Shown piece by piece: positions 8,198 to 17,768 of a stretch of DNA of 53,785 nucleotides; the first letter of the stretch is position 1, and each line of letters starts with the position of its first letter. This DNA comes from JBBDSV01 sp040904785 (lineage in GTDB: Bacteria; Actinomycetota; Nitriliruptoria; Nitriliruptorales; Nitriliruptoraceae): NCBI GenBank assembly GCA_040904785.1, contig JBBDSV010000011.1, forward strand, positions 1 through 53,785, in the 5' to 3' direction. Under the pieces are notes generated by a model. It saw only the letters and a list, made by a program, of their open reading frames with translations. It was not told where the DNA came from and ran no database searches. Made by a program: the position numbers and the translations under genes.

Positions 8198-8272
8198 TGT
8201 CGGGGAAGCGAATTGACGTCCGCCTGTTCGATCGCGGACTAGCGTCCACGACGCCCGGGTGGAGGTCGTCGG

Positions 8273-9808
8273 ATGAAGCTGGAACTGGCGGGGATCACCA
8301 AGCGCTTCCCCGGAGTGGTCGCGAACGACCATGTCGACCTCGTCGTCGAGCCTGGTGAAGTCCACGGGTTGCTCGGCGAGAACGGCGCCGGCAAGTCGAC
8401 CCTCATGAACATCCTCTACGGTCTCTACGCGGCCGATGAGGGCGAGATCCGCATCGACGGCGTCCCCGTATCATTCGCCGATCCCGGTGACGCCATCGCT
8501 GCCGGCATCGGCATGGTCCACCAGCACTTCATGCTCATTCCGGTGTTCACCGTGGCCGAGAACATCGTGCTGGGAGTCGAGACCACCCAGCGGCTCGGGC
8601 GCCTCGACCGTGCCAAGGCTGCGGCTGCGGTGCGGGAACTCGCCGAGCAGCGCGGCCTGCCGGTCGACCCCGATGCGCTGGTCGAAGACCTCCCTGTCGG
8701 CGTCCAGCAGCGTGTCGAGATCCTCAAGGCGCTGTATCGCGACGCGAAGCTGCTCATCCTCGACGAGCCGACCGCGGTGCTCACCCCGCAGGAGATCGAG
8801 GATCTCTTCGAGGCGATCCGTGCGTTCACGGCCGACGGCCGTTCGGTGATCTTCATCTCCCACAAGTTGCGCGAGCATCGGGCGATCGCTGACCGCGTGA
8901 GCGTGCTTCGCCGGGGAAAAATCGTCGGTACGGCCGACCCGCGTGAAGCGACCGAGCAGGACCTGGCCAATCTCATGGTCGGCAGGCCTGTGAGTCTCGA
9001 GGTCGACAAGACGCCGGCGGCACGCGACGGCGAGGTCGTGCTCGAGGTCGCCGAAGTCGTCGTCCAGAACGACGCCGGTGCGACCGTCGTCGACCATGCG
9101 ACGTTCACCGTGCGCCGCGGGGAGATCCTCGCCATCGCCGGTGTTGAAGGCAATGGCCAGACCCCGCTGGTCGAAGCGATCACGGGGCTCGAACCCGTCG
9201 ACGGCGGCGATGTGCGCGTCGGCGGATCCAGCATCGTGGGCAGGTCACGCAAGCAGGTGCTGCGCGGCGGCGTCGGTCACGTGCCCGAAGACCGGGCGAC
9301 CGACGGCCTCATCGGCGAATTCACCGTCGCCGAGAACGTCATCCTCAACTTGTGGGATGTCGAACCGTTCGCCCGTCGCGCCACCCTGCAGTTCGGCGCG
9401 ATCAACGCGCATGCGCAACGGCTCGTCGACGAGTACGACATCCGGACACCGTCGGTCGCGACACCCGCCTCTTCGCTTTCCGGGGGCAATCAACAGAAGG
9501 TCGTCGTCGCCCGCGAGCTCGACCAGCAGATCGACCTGCTCGTCGCCGCACAGCCGACCCGCGGCGTCGACGTTGGCTCGATCGAGAACATCCACGCCCA
9601 GCTCGTCGCCAAGCGGGACCGCGGCACCGCGGTCGTCCTCGTCTCTTCCGAACTCGATGAGGTGCTGGCACTCGCCGACCGCATCGCTGTGATGTTTCAG
9701 GGGCGGCTGATGGGCCCGTTCGACATGCCCGTCAGCAAGGAGGCGGTCGGCCGAATGATGGCTGGTGCCGACCCCGACGAAGTACTGGCCGCAGGAGCGA
9801 GCCGATGA
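8273..9808 (+). CDS. ABC transporter ATPase with two nucleotide-binding domains (BMP/nucleoside importer)
   Basis: 511 residues with tandem ABC domains, as in sugar and nucleoside importers of the YufO/NupA type. The first domain has Walker A GENGAGKST (residues 35-43), signature LPVGVQQRVEI in place of LSGGQ, and Walker B LLILDEPT. The second has a degenerate Walker A (GVEGNGQT), a good signature LSGGNQQKVV, and a Walker B lacking the usual acidic pair (LLVAAQPTRG). One site is therefore probably weak or inactive in hydrolysis, which is common in this family. ATG 8273 follows a GGAGG site. It overlaps the first permease gene by four bases. Confidence 0.95.
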   Translation: MKLELAGITKRFPGVVANDHVDLVVEPGEVHGLLGENGAGKSTLMNILYGLYAADEGEIRIDGVPVSFADPGDAIAAGIGMVHQHFMLIPVFTVAENIVLGVETTQRLGRLDRAKAAAAVRELAEQRGLPVDPDALVEDLPVGVQQRVEILKALYRDAKLLILDEPTAVLTPQEIEDLFEAIRAFTADGRSVIFISHKLREHRAIADRVSVLRRGKIVGTADPREATEQDLANLMVGRPVSLEVDKTPAARDGEVVLEVAEVVVQNDAGATVVDHATFTVRRGEILAIAGVEGNGQTPLVEAITGLEPVDGGDVRVGGSSIVGRSRKQVLRGGVGHVPEDRATDGLIGEFTVAENVILNLWDVEPFARRATLQFGAINAHAQRLVDEYDIRTPSVATPASSLSGGNQQKVVVARELDQQIDLLVAAQPTRGVDVGSIENIHAQLVAKRDRGTAVVLVSSELDEVLALADRIAVMFQGRLMGPFDMPVSKEAVGRMMAGADPDEVLAAGASR

Positions 9809-11097
9809 CCGACGACCGCACACGCGATGAAACGAACGGCGAGGAGACGGCCACGACGACGGCGGAAGACGAGCGTCAGGCCGAGATCGAATCCGCCAAG
9901 GAACGTGCTGCGTCGGCTCGGGCACTGGGGCTCGACGCGACGTTCACGCAGCGCTTCGTCGCGGCGATCACCGGGACCGGGGTCGTCGTCACCGTGCTGG
10001 CGATCCTGTCCGCCCTCGTACTCGGCGCATTCATCATCGCGTTCTCCGAAGCGGACGTGCGGACCGCGCTCGGCTACTTCACGGCCCGGCCGAGCGACAC
10101 GTTCGCCGCCGCCTGGTCGAGCGTGACCGATGCGTACATCGCGCTGCTGCGCGGGTCGATCGGCGGCAGCGCGCAGTGGTCGGAGACGCTCGTCGCGGCC
10201 ACACCGCTGATCCTCACCGGACTGGCGGTTGCCGTGCCGTTGCGTGCCGGGCTGTTCAACATCGGCGCGGAAGGTCAGCTCGTCGCCGGCGGTGTTGCCG
10301 CCGGACTCGTCGGGTTCAGCTTCACCGGGCTGCCCCTGCTCGTGCACCTTCCGTTGGCGATCCTCGCCGGCATGGCCGGCGGCATGATCTACGGGTGGCT
10401 GCCCGGGATCCTCAAGGCGCGCACCGGCGCACATGAGGTCATCTCGACGATCATGCTCAACAACATCGCGCTGCTGGTCAGCGCGTGGCTGATCTCAACC
10501 GCGCTGTTCCGTCGTCCAGACCGCGCCGATCCGATCTCCAAGTCGGTCGAGGTCTCGGCGCAGTTCCCGCGTTTCGCGCAGAGCCTGCGCGTCAACACGT
10601 CGCTGCTGCTGGCGATCGTGCTCGCCGGCGTGATCTTCTGGCTCGTCGAACGATCGACGCGCGGATTTGAACTCAACGCCGTCGGACTCAACCCCGACGC
10701 CGCACGCACCGCCGGCATGAACCCGGGCGCGACGATCGTGCTCGCGTTCGCCACCGGCGGCGCGCTCGCCGGTGCCGGCGGCGCGGCGATGATCCTCGGG
10801 CTGCAACATCGGCTCACGATCGGATTCTCGGCCGGTGTCGGTTTCGACGGCATCACCGTGGCCCTGCTCGGTCGTGGACGGATCGGCGGGACGGTGGCCG
10901 CCGGGCTGCTCATGGGTGCCTTGCGCGCCGGTGGCCGATCGATGCAGGCGCAGACGGGGACGTCGCTTGACCTCGTGCTGGTCATCCAGGCGCTGATCAT
11001 CGTGTTCATCGCGGCGCCCGGACTTATCCGTGCGCTGTTCCGGATCAAGGCCGACGACCTCGTCGCTGGCCAGGTCGCAAAGGGGTGGGGATCGTGA
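9805..11097 (+). CDS. ABC transporter permease (BPD_transp_2 family), first of two
   Basis: 430 residues. A polar, acidic N-terminal tail of about 45 residues is followed by a multi-span membrane domain with the family motif GLFNIGAEGQLVAGG, the sugar/nucleoside permease type. Its ATG overlaps the ATPase stop and its stop overlaps the start of the next permease (GTGA), so all three are translationally coupled. It should pair with the second permease as a heterodimer in the inner membrane. The charged N-terminal tail is longer than is usual for the family. Confidence 0.93.
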   Translation: MTDDRTRDETNGEETATTTAEDERQAEIESAKERAASARALGLDATFTQRFVAAITGTGVVVTVLAILSALVLGAFIIAFSEADVRTALGYFTARPSDTFAAAWSSVTDAYIALLRGSIGGSAQWSETLVAATPLILTGLAVAVPLRAGLFNIGAEGQLVAGGVAAGLVGFSFTGLPLLVHLPLAILAGMAGGMIYGWLPGILKARTGAHEVISTIMLNNIALLVSAWLISTALFRRPDRADPISKSVEVSAQFPRFAQSLRVNTSLLLAIVLAGVIFWLVERSTRGFELNAVGLNPDAARTAGMNPGATIVLAFATGGALAGAGGAAMILGLQHRLTIGFSAGVGFDGITVALLGRGRIGGTVAAGLLMGALRAGGRSMQAQTGTSLDLVLVIQALIIVFIAAPGLIRALFRIKADDLVAGQVAKGWGS

Positions 11098-12374
11098 GCG
11101 CGGATGTGACGGCGACGACGGCCGAGACAGATCGCGCCCATGTGGTGATCCGTCGCCGCAACCGGCGCTTCGGCGGCTTCTCGCTGCTGCTGGCTGCCGT
11201 CATGGCCTTCGGGCTCATCCCCAGCGCGCGCGGCGATGTCGCCACGTTCGTGCTCAACGATGCCCGCGGGCAACTGCTGATGCTGCCCGACCTGCGCCTG
11301 CCCGTCACGGCGACGGTGTTGCTGCTGACCGGGGTGATTCTCGCGATCGCGGTACGCCAGTTCACCCACGGATTCGGCGCGAAGACGGTCGTGATCGTCG
11401 GGGTTGTCGCGGGCCTGTTCGTGCTCGCGTTCCTCACCTGGGCGGCAGCCGACGGGAGCATGTCGCTCGTGGGGCTGCTCCGTGGCACCGTCGCTCGCGC
11501 GACCCCGATCGCGCTGGGCGCGCTCGCCGGGGTGATGTGCGAGCGGGCCGGGGTGATCAACATCGCGATCGAAGGCCAGTTCCTCGCCGGTGCGTTCACC
11601 GCCGCGCTGTTCGCGTCACTGGCGAGCAACCCGTGGGTGGGACTGCTCGGCGGTATCGGCGCGGGCGTGCTCATCGCGTTCATGCTCGCCGGGCTGAGCA
11701 TTCAGTTCAAGGCCGACCAGATCGTCGTCGGGGTCGTGCTCATCGTGTTCGCGACCGGGGTGACCTCGTTTCTGACGACCCAGATCCTCTCACCCATCCC
11801 CACGCTCAACGCGCCCAGCCGCTTCCCGACGATCGCCATTCCGCTGCTGAGCGAACTGCCACTTGTTGGTCCGGTGCTCTTCCGCCAGTCGATCCTCGTG
11901 TTCGCGATGCTCGGTGCGGTCCTCTGGCTGCACTACGCCTTGTTCGATACGCGCTGGGGACTGCGGTTGCGCAGTGTCGGTGAACACCCCAAGGCGGCCG
12001 ACACCGTCGGCATCAACGTGCTCGCGACCCGGTATAAGGCGGTGCTCATCGGCGGCATCCTCGCGGGTATCGGTGGTGCGTACTTCACGCTTGATGCCGT
12101 CGGGTCGTTCTCCAAGGACATGTCGGGCGGTCGCGGCTTCATTGCGCTCGCGGCGATGCTCGTCGGTCGCTACCGACCGATCGCCGCGTTCGGTGCAGCA
12201 CTGATCTTCGGGTTCGCCGATTCGCTTGCGACGTCGCTGCAGTTGCTGCGCATCCCGGTGCCGTCGAATCTGCTGCTCACCGCGCCCTACCTGGTCACGA
12301 TCTTTGTCGTCGCCGGCCTGATCGGGCGTCTGCGACCGCCAGCGGCGGACGGCAAGCCCTACGTCAAAGAGTGA
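11094..12374 (+). CDS. ABC transporter permease (BPD_transp_2 family), second of two
   Basis: 426 residues, hydrophobic throughout, with the partner motif ERAGVINIAIEGQFLAGA corresponding to the motif in the first permease. GTG 11094 is chosen because it overlaps the preceding stop as GTGA and has a GGGG-rich ribosome site just upstream; a start at 11085 would add three codons. Last gene of the importer. A nine-base-pair hairpin 16 bases after its stop is shared with the convergent ybaK gene. Confidence 0.93.
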   Translation: MSADVTATTAETDRAHVVIRRRNRRFGGFSLLLAAVMAFGLIPSARGDVATFVLNDARGQLLMLPDLRLPVTATVLLLTGVILAIAVRQFTHGFGAKTVVIVGVVAGLFVLAFLTWAAADGSMSLVGLLRGTVARATPIALGALAGVMCERAGVINIAIEGQFLAGAFTAALFASLASNPWVGLLGGIGAGVLIAFMLAGLSIQFKADQIVVGVVLIVFATGVTSFLTTQILSPIPTLNAPSRFPTIAIPLLSELPLVGPVLFRQSILVFAMLGAVLWLHYALFDTRWGLRLRSVGEHPKAADTVGINVLATRYKAVLIGGILAGIGGAYFTLDAVGSFSKDMSGGRGFIALAAMLVGRYRPIAAFGAALIFGFADSLATSLQLLRIPVPSNLLLTAPYLVTIFVVAGLIGRLRPPAADGKPYVKE

Positions 12375-12389
12375 CGAGGCCACGGCGTC

Positions 12390-12419
12390 CGCACGTGATT
12401 CACACTTCCGTCACGTGCG
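12390..12419. terminator. Bidirectional hairpin between permease and ybaK
   Basis: Perfect nine-base arms CGCACGTGA (12390-12398) and TCACGTGCG (12411-12419) around a 12-base loop, placed where two converging genes end. It overlaps the last codons of ybaK. Confidence 0.55.
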
Positions 12420-12861
12420 CGCCGGTGAGTTCGATGAGCATGTCCGGGTCGATGGCGAACACTGTCCGGGGCGTCCCGGCGGCTGCCCACACGACGTCGA
12501 AGGCGCACAGGTCGGCGTCGCAGATGACGTCGAGCGGGGTTCGATGGCCGAATGGCGGTGTGCCGCCGATGGCGTAGCCGGTCGCTTCGCGCACTTCGTC
12601 GGCCGTTGCCGGACGAACGGCGTCGACACCGCGCAACGCCGCGAGCCGCGACTCGTCGACGCGGTTCGCTCCAGAGGTGAGCACCAGCACGGGTGTGCCA
12701 CCCGCGATGAACACGAGCGACTTGACGATCTGCGCGACGTCGCAGCCGATGGCTGCGGCCGCGTCCGCGGCTGTGCGCGTGCCGGCGTCGAACTCACGGA
12801 CGTCGAGTTCGAGCCCGTGGTCGTCGGCGAACGCCGCAAATCGCTGGGCCGAACGAGCCAT
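12400..12861 (-). CDS. YbaK/EbsC-type aminoacyl-tRNA deacylase
   Basis: 153 residues covering the whole YbaK domain, including the conserved catalytic-site lysine in IVKSLVF (Lys47) and the GYAIGGTPPFGH segment. Family members remove wrongly attached amino acids from tRNA, classically Cys from Cys-tRNA(Pro). Specificity cannot be read from sequence. It is a single gene, convergent with the importer operon, and starts at ATG 12861. Confidence 0.9.
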   Translation of the reverse strand: MARSAQRFAAFADDHGLELDVREFDAGTRTAADAAAAIGCDVAQIVKSLVFIAGGTPVLVLTSGANRVDESRLAALRGVDAVRPATADEVREATGYAIGGTPPFGHRTPLDVICDADLCAFDVVWAAAGTPRTVFAIDPDMLIELTGAHVTEV

Positions 12862-12905
12862 CGATGCCTCCCGGATCGTGTCGACGGGTGTGGATGCCGT
12901 GGCGA

Positions 12906-13298
12906 TCAGCGACCGGCGACGACGAAGGTCGCCGTCAGCGGAGTGTCACCGCCGACAAGGTCGACGTCGACCGTGACCGTGGAACCTGCCGGCGGCGAAG
13001 GGACGACACGGACCTCGCCGTTGCTGAACGAGCGGTCGCCGCGGCCGACGGCGTCGTAGACGTGTGCGGGCTGGCCATCGATGTGCACCGTCCATGCGTC
13101 GGCGGGTGGAACCCGCCGCGTCAGCCGCATTCCGTCGCCCGTGTCGATGCGCGCGAAGCGCAAGTCCGCCCAGCCGTCCCATCGTTCGAGGCTCAGCAGT
13201 CGCAGCTGATGTCCGCGGCGGACACCGACGTCGAGATCCAGCGGCACGACACCGACGGCAGCCACGGTCACGCCGTCGGGAAGGTGTGGTGCGGTCAT
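12906..13298 (-). CDS. Hypothetical protein, beta-rich
   Basis: 130 residues, mostly alternating hydrophobic and polar positions that suggest a beta-sandwich, with no signal peptide or membrane segment. ATG 13298 has a GGAG ribosome site five bases upstream. It is divergent from the cysteine desulfurase gene and 44 bases upstream of ybaK on the same strand. I do not recognise a family or catalytic motif. Confidence 0.55.
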   Translation of the reverse strand: MTAPHLPDGVTVAAVGVVPLDLDVGVRRGHQLRLLSLERWDGWADLRFARIDTGDGMRLTRRVPPADAWTVHIDGQPAHVYDAVGRGDRSFSNGEVRVVPSPPAGSTVTVDVDLVGGDTPLTATFVVAGR

Positions 13299-13353
13299 GG
13301 GATCTCCGGTGACGGTCGGCCTGGCCGCGGCCCGCGCGGCCGAGCCGACAAGC

Positions 13354-13366
13354 TACCGTCGTGTCC
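13354..13366 (+). promoter_or_regulatory. Leaderless promoter of the cysteine desulfurase gene (candidate)
   Basis: TACCGT at 13354-13359 fits the actinobacterial -10 pattern TANNNT and lies exactly seven bases before ATG 13367, where no ribosome site is visible. Transcription would start at or next to the A of ATG. The same spacing is seen before selD and the GNAT gene. Confidence 0.45.
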
Positions 13367-14539
13367 ATGGCGATCTACCTCGACCACGCTGCGACGACGC
13401 CGGTGCGCCCGCCGGCGCGAGAGGCGCTGCTGGCCTCGCTCGATGCGGCCAACGCGTCCGCGACCCACACCCGCGGGCAGCAGGCACGTGCCGTCGTCGA
13501 GGTGGCGCGCGACCAGGTCGCCGAAGCGCTCGGCTGCTCCCCTCACGAGGTCGTGTTCACCTCCGGCGGCACCGAAGCCGACAACATCGCGGTTGCCGGC
13601 ATCGTCTGGGCCGCGCGTGACCGTGTCCGCGGTGTGCCGCATGTCGTGACGACCGCCGTCGAGCACGCCGCGGTCGGCGAGACGGTGCGGTGGCTCGCCG
13701 AGCGTGGATTCATCCGCGTGACGGCCGTTGCGCCAGAAGCCGACGGTCGGGTCGATATCGACCGTGTCGTCGCTGCCGTGACCGACGAAACGGTGCTCGC
13801 CAGCGTCATGACGGCGAACAACGAGGTCGGGGCGGTCAACGACGTCGCGGAGCTGGCAGTGCAACTTGCGGACCGCGACGTCGCGGTGCACACCGACGCC
13901 GTCCAGGCCTTCGCGACCCGTGATGTCCGCGTCGGCGCGCTCGGGGTCGACGCATTGGCCTTGTCGGCCCACAAGTTCGGCGGTCCGCAAGGTGTCGGCG
14001 TCGCGGTGTTGCGACGCGGCTTGGCGGTCGAGCCCGTCATCCACGGCGGGGGCCAGGACCGTGGCGTGCGCTCCGGCACATTCGCTGTCGGCCTGATTGC
14101 CGCCTGCGGCGCTGCGGTCGCCGCGGCCGTCGCCGAACGCAGCGAACTCGCCGCACGGTTGACCCGCATGAGCGACACGCTCGCGGCGGGTCTGACGGTG
14201 ATCGACGGTGTACGGCGCACCGGTCCGAGCGATCCCGCCTGGCGACTGGCCTCGCACGTGCACCTGCTTCTCGGTGGTGTCGACGCGGACGCACTCGCCG
14301 TCGCGCTCGACCGGGTCGGTGTCGCCGGATCGTCCGGCTCGGCATGTTCGGCGGGTGCGGCAAAGGCCTCCCACGTGCTGACGGCTATGGGGGCACGGGG
14401 TGTCCCGTTGCGCCTGTCGCTCGGGTGGACGACGACCGACGACGATGTCGCCGAGGCCGTCGCCCGACTGTCCGACGCCATCACGCGACTGCGGGCTGAC
14501 GGCCCGTTCGTGCTGGCTGCCCGCGACGGAGGGCGATGA
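13367..14539 (+). CDS. Cysteine desulfurase (NifS/IscS family)
   Basis: 390-residue PLP enzyme that takes sulfur from cysteine as a persulfide. It opens with IYLDHAATTP. The PLP lysine is Lys203 (SAHKFGGPQG) and the persulfide cysteine is Cys327 in SSGSACSAG. It is followed by mnmA with an overlapping stop/start, so its immediate job is probably sulfur for tRNA 2-thiouridine; it may serve Fe-S assembly too. The start could be GTG 13361, two codons earlier; ATG 13367 is preferred for its position relative to the TACCGT box. No IscU or SufU gene follows. Confidence 0.93.
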   Translation: MAIYLDHAATTPVRPPAREALLASLDAANASATHTRGQQARAVVEVARDQVAEALGCSPHEVVFTSGGTEADNIAVAGIVWAARDRVRGVPHVVTTAVEHAAVGETVRWLAERGFIRVTAVAPEADGRVDIDRVVAAVTDETVLASVMTANNEVGAVNDVAELAVQLADRDVAVHTDAVQAFATRDVRVGALGVDALALSAHKFGGPQGVGVAVLRRGLAVEPVIHGGGQDRGVRSGTFAVGLIAACGAAVAAAVAERSELAARLTRMSDTLAAGLTVIDGVRRTGPSDPAWRLASHVHLLLGGVDADALAVALDRVGVAGSSGSACSAGAAKASHVLTAMGARGVPLRLSLGWTTTDDDVAEAVARLSDAITRLRADGPFVLAARDGGR

Positions 14540-15693
14540 TGGCGTCGGTGCTCGTCGCGATGTCCGGGGGCGTGGACAGTGCCGTGGCCGCGGCACGCCT
14601 CGTCGAGGCCGGCCACGACGTCACCGGTGTCCACCTCAAGCTTGCCGACCTGCCGCAGACCGAACAGGTGTCCGGTCACGGCTGCTGCACGCTCGACGAC
14701 GCGCAGGATGCTCGGCGCGCCGCTCAGGTGCTCGACATCCCCTTCTACGTCTGGGACATGACCGACACCTTCGTCCGCGAAGTCCAAGCGCCGTTCGCTG
14801 CCGCGTATGCCGCGGGAACAACGCCCAATCCCTGTGTGACCTGCAACGAGCGGGTCAAGTACGCCGCGCTGCTCGACCGTGCCCGCCAGCTCGGCTTCGA
14901 CGCGCTCGCCACCGGTCACCATGCGCGGTTGCGACGCCGGGGCCGGCCCGTGGTCGCGCCCGGTGCAGGGGTCACGCTGCACCGGGCCGCTGACGCGGCC
15001 AAGGACCAGTCGTACGTGCTCTACATGGCCAGCGCGGACCAGCTTGCGCACACGCTGCTTCCCGTCGGGGAGCTGACGAAGGACGCGGTTCGCGCGAGCG
15101 CGGCCGCGCTCGGCCTGCGCGTCGCCGACAAGCCCGATTCGTACGACGTGTGCTTCATCCCCGACGGCGATACGGCCGGCTATCTCGCTTCGCGTGTGCC
15201 GCCACGACCCGGACCGGTCGTCGATGTCGACGGCACCGTCGTCGGCACGCACGACGGCGTGTGGCGGTACACGGTCGGGCAGCGGCGCGGTCTCGGCGAG
15301 CTCGCACCGTCATCGCGCACCGCGGATTCCGGTCGGCCCGAGCGACGCTTCGTCGTCGATCTCGACGCCGACGATGCACGTGTCGTCGTCGGACCCCGCG
15401 ATGAGCTTGCCTGCCAGTGGCTTGAGATCGCCGCGCCCGTGTGGACGACCGACACGCCGCCGAGCGGCGCGGTGCGCGTGCAGGTCCGAGCGCACGGGCG
15501 CAGCGTGCCGGCAGAGGTGCACGTCGACGGCACGTCCGCGCGGCTCGAACTCGCCGAGCCGGTCCACGGCGTGGCGATCGGCCAATCTGCGGTCGTCTAC
15601 GACGCCTCCGATGATCAGTGCCTCGGTGGTGGGCGGGTTCAGCGGGCACAACGTCCCGCGTCGCTGCCGGTGGCCGGCGGTGCGCGACGATGA
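14539..15693 (+). CDS. mnmA: tRNA-specific 2-thiouridylase
   Basis: 384-residue MnmA, which thiolates U34 of Lys, Glu and Gln tRNAs. The ATP pyrophosphatase loop SGGVDS is at residues 9-14. Catalytic cysteines are Cys102 (NPCVTCNERVKY) and Cys205 (SYDVCFIPDGD). The C-terminal beta-barrel domain is complete. ATG 14539 sits six bases after GGAGG and abuts the desulfurase stop (ATG 14536 is one codon earlier). The desulfurase partner immediately upstream is the classic actinobacterial pairing. LigA begins 10 bases after its stop. Confidence 0.95.
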   Translation: MASVLVAMSGGVDSAVAAARLVEAGHDVTGVHLKLADLPQTEQVSGHGCCTLDDAQDARRAAQVLDIPFYVWDMTDTFVREVQAPFAAAYAAGTTPNPCVTCNERVKYAALLDRARQLGFDALATGHHARLRRRGRPVVAPGAGVTLHRAADAAKDQSYVLYMASADQLAHTLLPVGELTKDAVRASAAALGLRVADKPDSYDVCFIPDGDTAGYLASRVPPRPGPVVDVDGTVVGTHDGVWRYTVGQRRGLGELAPSSRTADSGRPERRFVVDLDADDARVVVGPRDELACQWLEIAAPVWTTDTPPSGAVRVQVRAHGRSVPAEVHVDGTSARLELAEPVHGVAIGQSAVVYDASDDQCLGGGRVQRAQRPASLPVAGGARR

Positions 15694-15703
15694 GCCGGCG
15701 GCG

Positions 15704-17752
15704 ATGACCGCGTCGTCGAGCGACCTCGCGACCGCGCGGGCGCGACACGACGAACTGTCCCGTGTCCTGCGCGACGCCCGGTATCGCTACGACGTCTTGT
15801 CGGCGCCGCCCATGCCGGATGCCGATTACGACCGGCTGTTCATCGAACTGTTGGCGCTCGAAGCCGCGCATCCGCAGCTGGTTACCCCCGCGTCGCCGAG
15901 CCAGCAGGTCGGCTCGGCGATCGACACTGCGTTCGCGCCGGTGACGCATCCCCAGCCGATGCTCAGCCTCGACAACGCGTTCGCGCGGGAGGAACTTGCG
16001 GCGTGGTACGCGCGCGTGCAACGCGGGCTGGCCACCGACGAACCCGTGCCGGTCACCTGCGAACTCAAGATCGATGGTGTGGCCATCGATCTCGTGTACC
16101 GCGACGGGGTGCTTGCCGTCGCCACGACACGCGGCGACGGGACGGTCGGGGAGAACGTCACCGCGCAGGTGTTCATGATCGATGCCGTGCCCTATCGCCT
16201 GGCGATCGACGACCCGCCGGCGCTCCTCGAGGTTCGCGGCGAGGTCTACTACCCGCGTGACGCATTCGCCGCGATGAACGCCGCCCGTATCGAGGCCGGC
16301 GACCCCGCCTTCATGAATCCGCGGAACGCCGCATCGGGCGCGCTGCGACAGAAGGACCCCAACGTCACCCGCACGCGGCCGCTGCGCGTGTGGTGCCACG
16401 GCCTCGGCGCCGTCGACGGCGTCACGTTCACCGGCCACGCCGCTGCACTCGCCTGGCTCGCGGACGCCGGTCTTCCCGTTGCCGAACACGTCGAGACGGT
16501 CACGGATCTCGACGCCGTATGGGCCTACGTCGAACGATGGACGGCCGCCCGCCACGACGTCGGCTACGAGATCGACGGTGTGGTGGTCAAGGTCGACGAC
16601 CTCGAACAGCGCCGGCAGCTGGGTTTCACGTCACGTGCGCCACGCTGGGCGATCGCTTACAAGATGCCACCGGTCGAACAATCGACCCGGCTCCTCGGCA
16701 TCGAGATCAACGTCGGACGGACCGGCAAGGTGACGCCGTACGCGGTACTCGAACCGGTCGTCGTGGCGGGAACGACGATCACGTACGCGACGCTGCACAA
16801 TGAGATCCAGGTGCAGGCGAAGGACGTGCGGGTCGGAGACACCGTGATCGTCCGACGGGCGGGTGACGTGATCCCCGAAGTGGTCGGCCCGGTTGTCACC
16901 GAGCGTCCGTCCCGCGCCCGTCGATGGACGATGCCGAGCAAATGTCCGTTCTGCGACCAGCCACTGGTGCGCCCCGACGGCGAGGCGCACCACTACTGCG
17001 AGAACGTGGACTGTCCCAACCGCCTGCTCGAATCGCTGACGCACCTCGCGTCGCGCACCGCGCTCGATATCGAAGGGTTGGGTGAGCAGACCGTCGAGCT
17101 GCTGGTGGCAGCCGGGCTCGTGCAGGACCTCGCCGACGTGTTCCGATTGCATCAACGCCGTGACGAACTCCTCGCACTCGACGGGTGGGGAGAACGTCGG
17201 GTCGACAATCTGCTCGCCGGCATCGACGCGGCGCGTTCGGGGCCGCTCGACCGGCTGCTCGTGGCCTGCAACATCCGGCACCTGGGTCCCACCTCTGCAC
17301 GCGCGCTCGTGCGCGCCATGCCCGACCTGGACAGGATCCGTTCGGCGTCGCCGGAGGAACTCGAGGCGGTCGATGGCGTCGGCCCGATCATCGCTGCGTC
17401 GATCCACGCCTGGTTCGCGACGCCCCGCAACGCGCAGCTCATCGATGAGTTGGTCGCGTTGGGGGTCACGACGACCGCCGAGCCGGTGCCGCCGGCCGGT
17501 GACGCACCGCTCGCCGGCTGGACCGTCGTCGTCACCGGAACACTCGATGGCTGGACCCGCGATGAGGCCACCGCCGAACTCGAGTCCCGTGGGGCAAAGG
17601 TTTCCTCCAGTGTGTCGCGCAAGACGACCGCGGTCGTCGCCGGCGACCGGCCGGGATCCAAGCGCGACAAGGCCGAGCAGCTGGGGGTGCCGGTCCTCGA
17701 CGAAGACGGTTTCCGGCACGTGCTCGCGCGCGGTTCCCTGCCCGAAGCCTGA
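15704..17752 (+). CDS. ligA: NAD-dependent DNA ligase LigA
   Basis: 682 residues, full LigA length. The adenylated lysine is Lys122 in KIDGVAID. Order: Ia domain, adenylation domain, OB fold, four-cysteine zinc finger (CPFC...CENVDC), helix-hairpin-helix repeats and a C-terminal BRCT domain from about residue 600 (PLAGWTVVVTGTL). It seals nicks in replication and repair using NAD+. ATG 15704 is used because the Ia domain begins right there; the frame is open much further upstream inside mnmA, which cannot be coding in two frames. It ends 17 bases from the convergent nrtR gene. Confidence 0.96.
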   Translation: MTASSSDLATARARHDELSRVLRDARYRYDVLSAPPMPDADYDRLFIELLALEAAHPQLVTPASPSQQVGSAIDTAFAPVTHPQPMLSLDNAFAREELAAWYARVQRGLATDEPVPVTCELKIDGVAIDLVYRDGVLAVATTRGDGTVGENVTAQVFMIDAVPYRLAIDDPPALLEVRGEVYYPRDAFAAMNAARIEAGDPAFMNPRNAASGALRQKDPNVTRTRPLRVWCHGLGAVDGVTFTGHAAALAWLADAGLPVAEHVETVTDLDAVWAYVERWTAARHDVGYEIDGVVVKVDDLEQRRQLGFTSRAPRWAIAYKMPPVEQSTRLLGIEINVGRTGKVTPYAVLEPVVVAGTTITYATLHNEIQVQAKDVRVGDTVIVRRAGDVIPEVVGPVVTERPSRARRWTMPSKCPFCDQPLVRPDGEAHHYCENVDCPNRLLESLTHLASRTALDIEGLGEQTVELLVAAGLVQDLADVFRLHQRRDELLALDGWGERRVDNLLAGIDAARSGPLDRLLVACNIRHLGPTSARALVRAMPDLDRIRSASPEELEAVDGVGPIIAASIHAWFATPRNAQLIDELVALGVTTTAEPVPPAGDAPLAGWTVVVTGTLDGWTRDEATAELESRGAKVSSSVSRKTTAVVAGDRPGSKRDKAEQLGVPVLDEDGFRHVLARGSLPEA

Positions 17753-17768
17753 GGCCGGTCCGCGCCGC

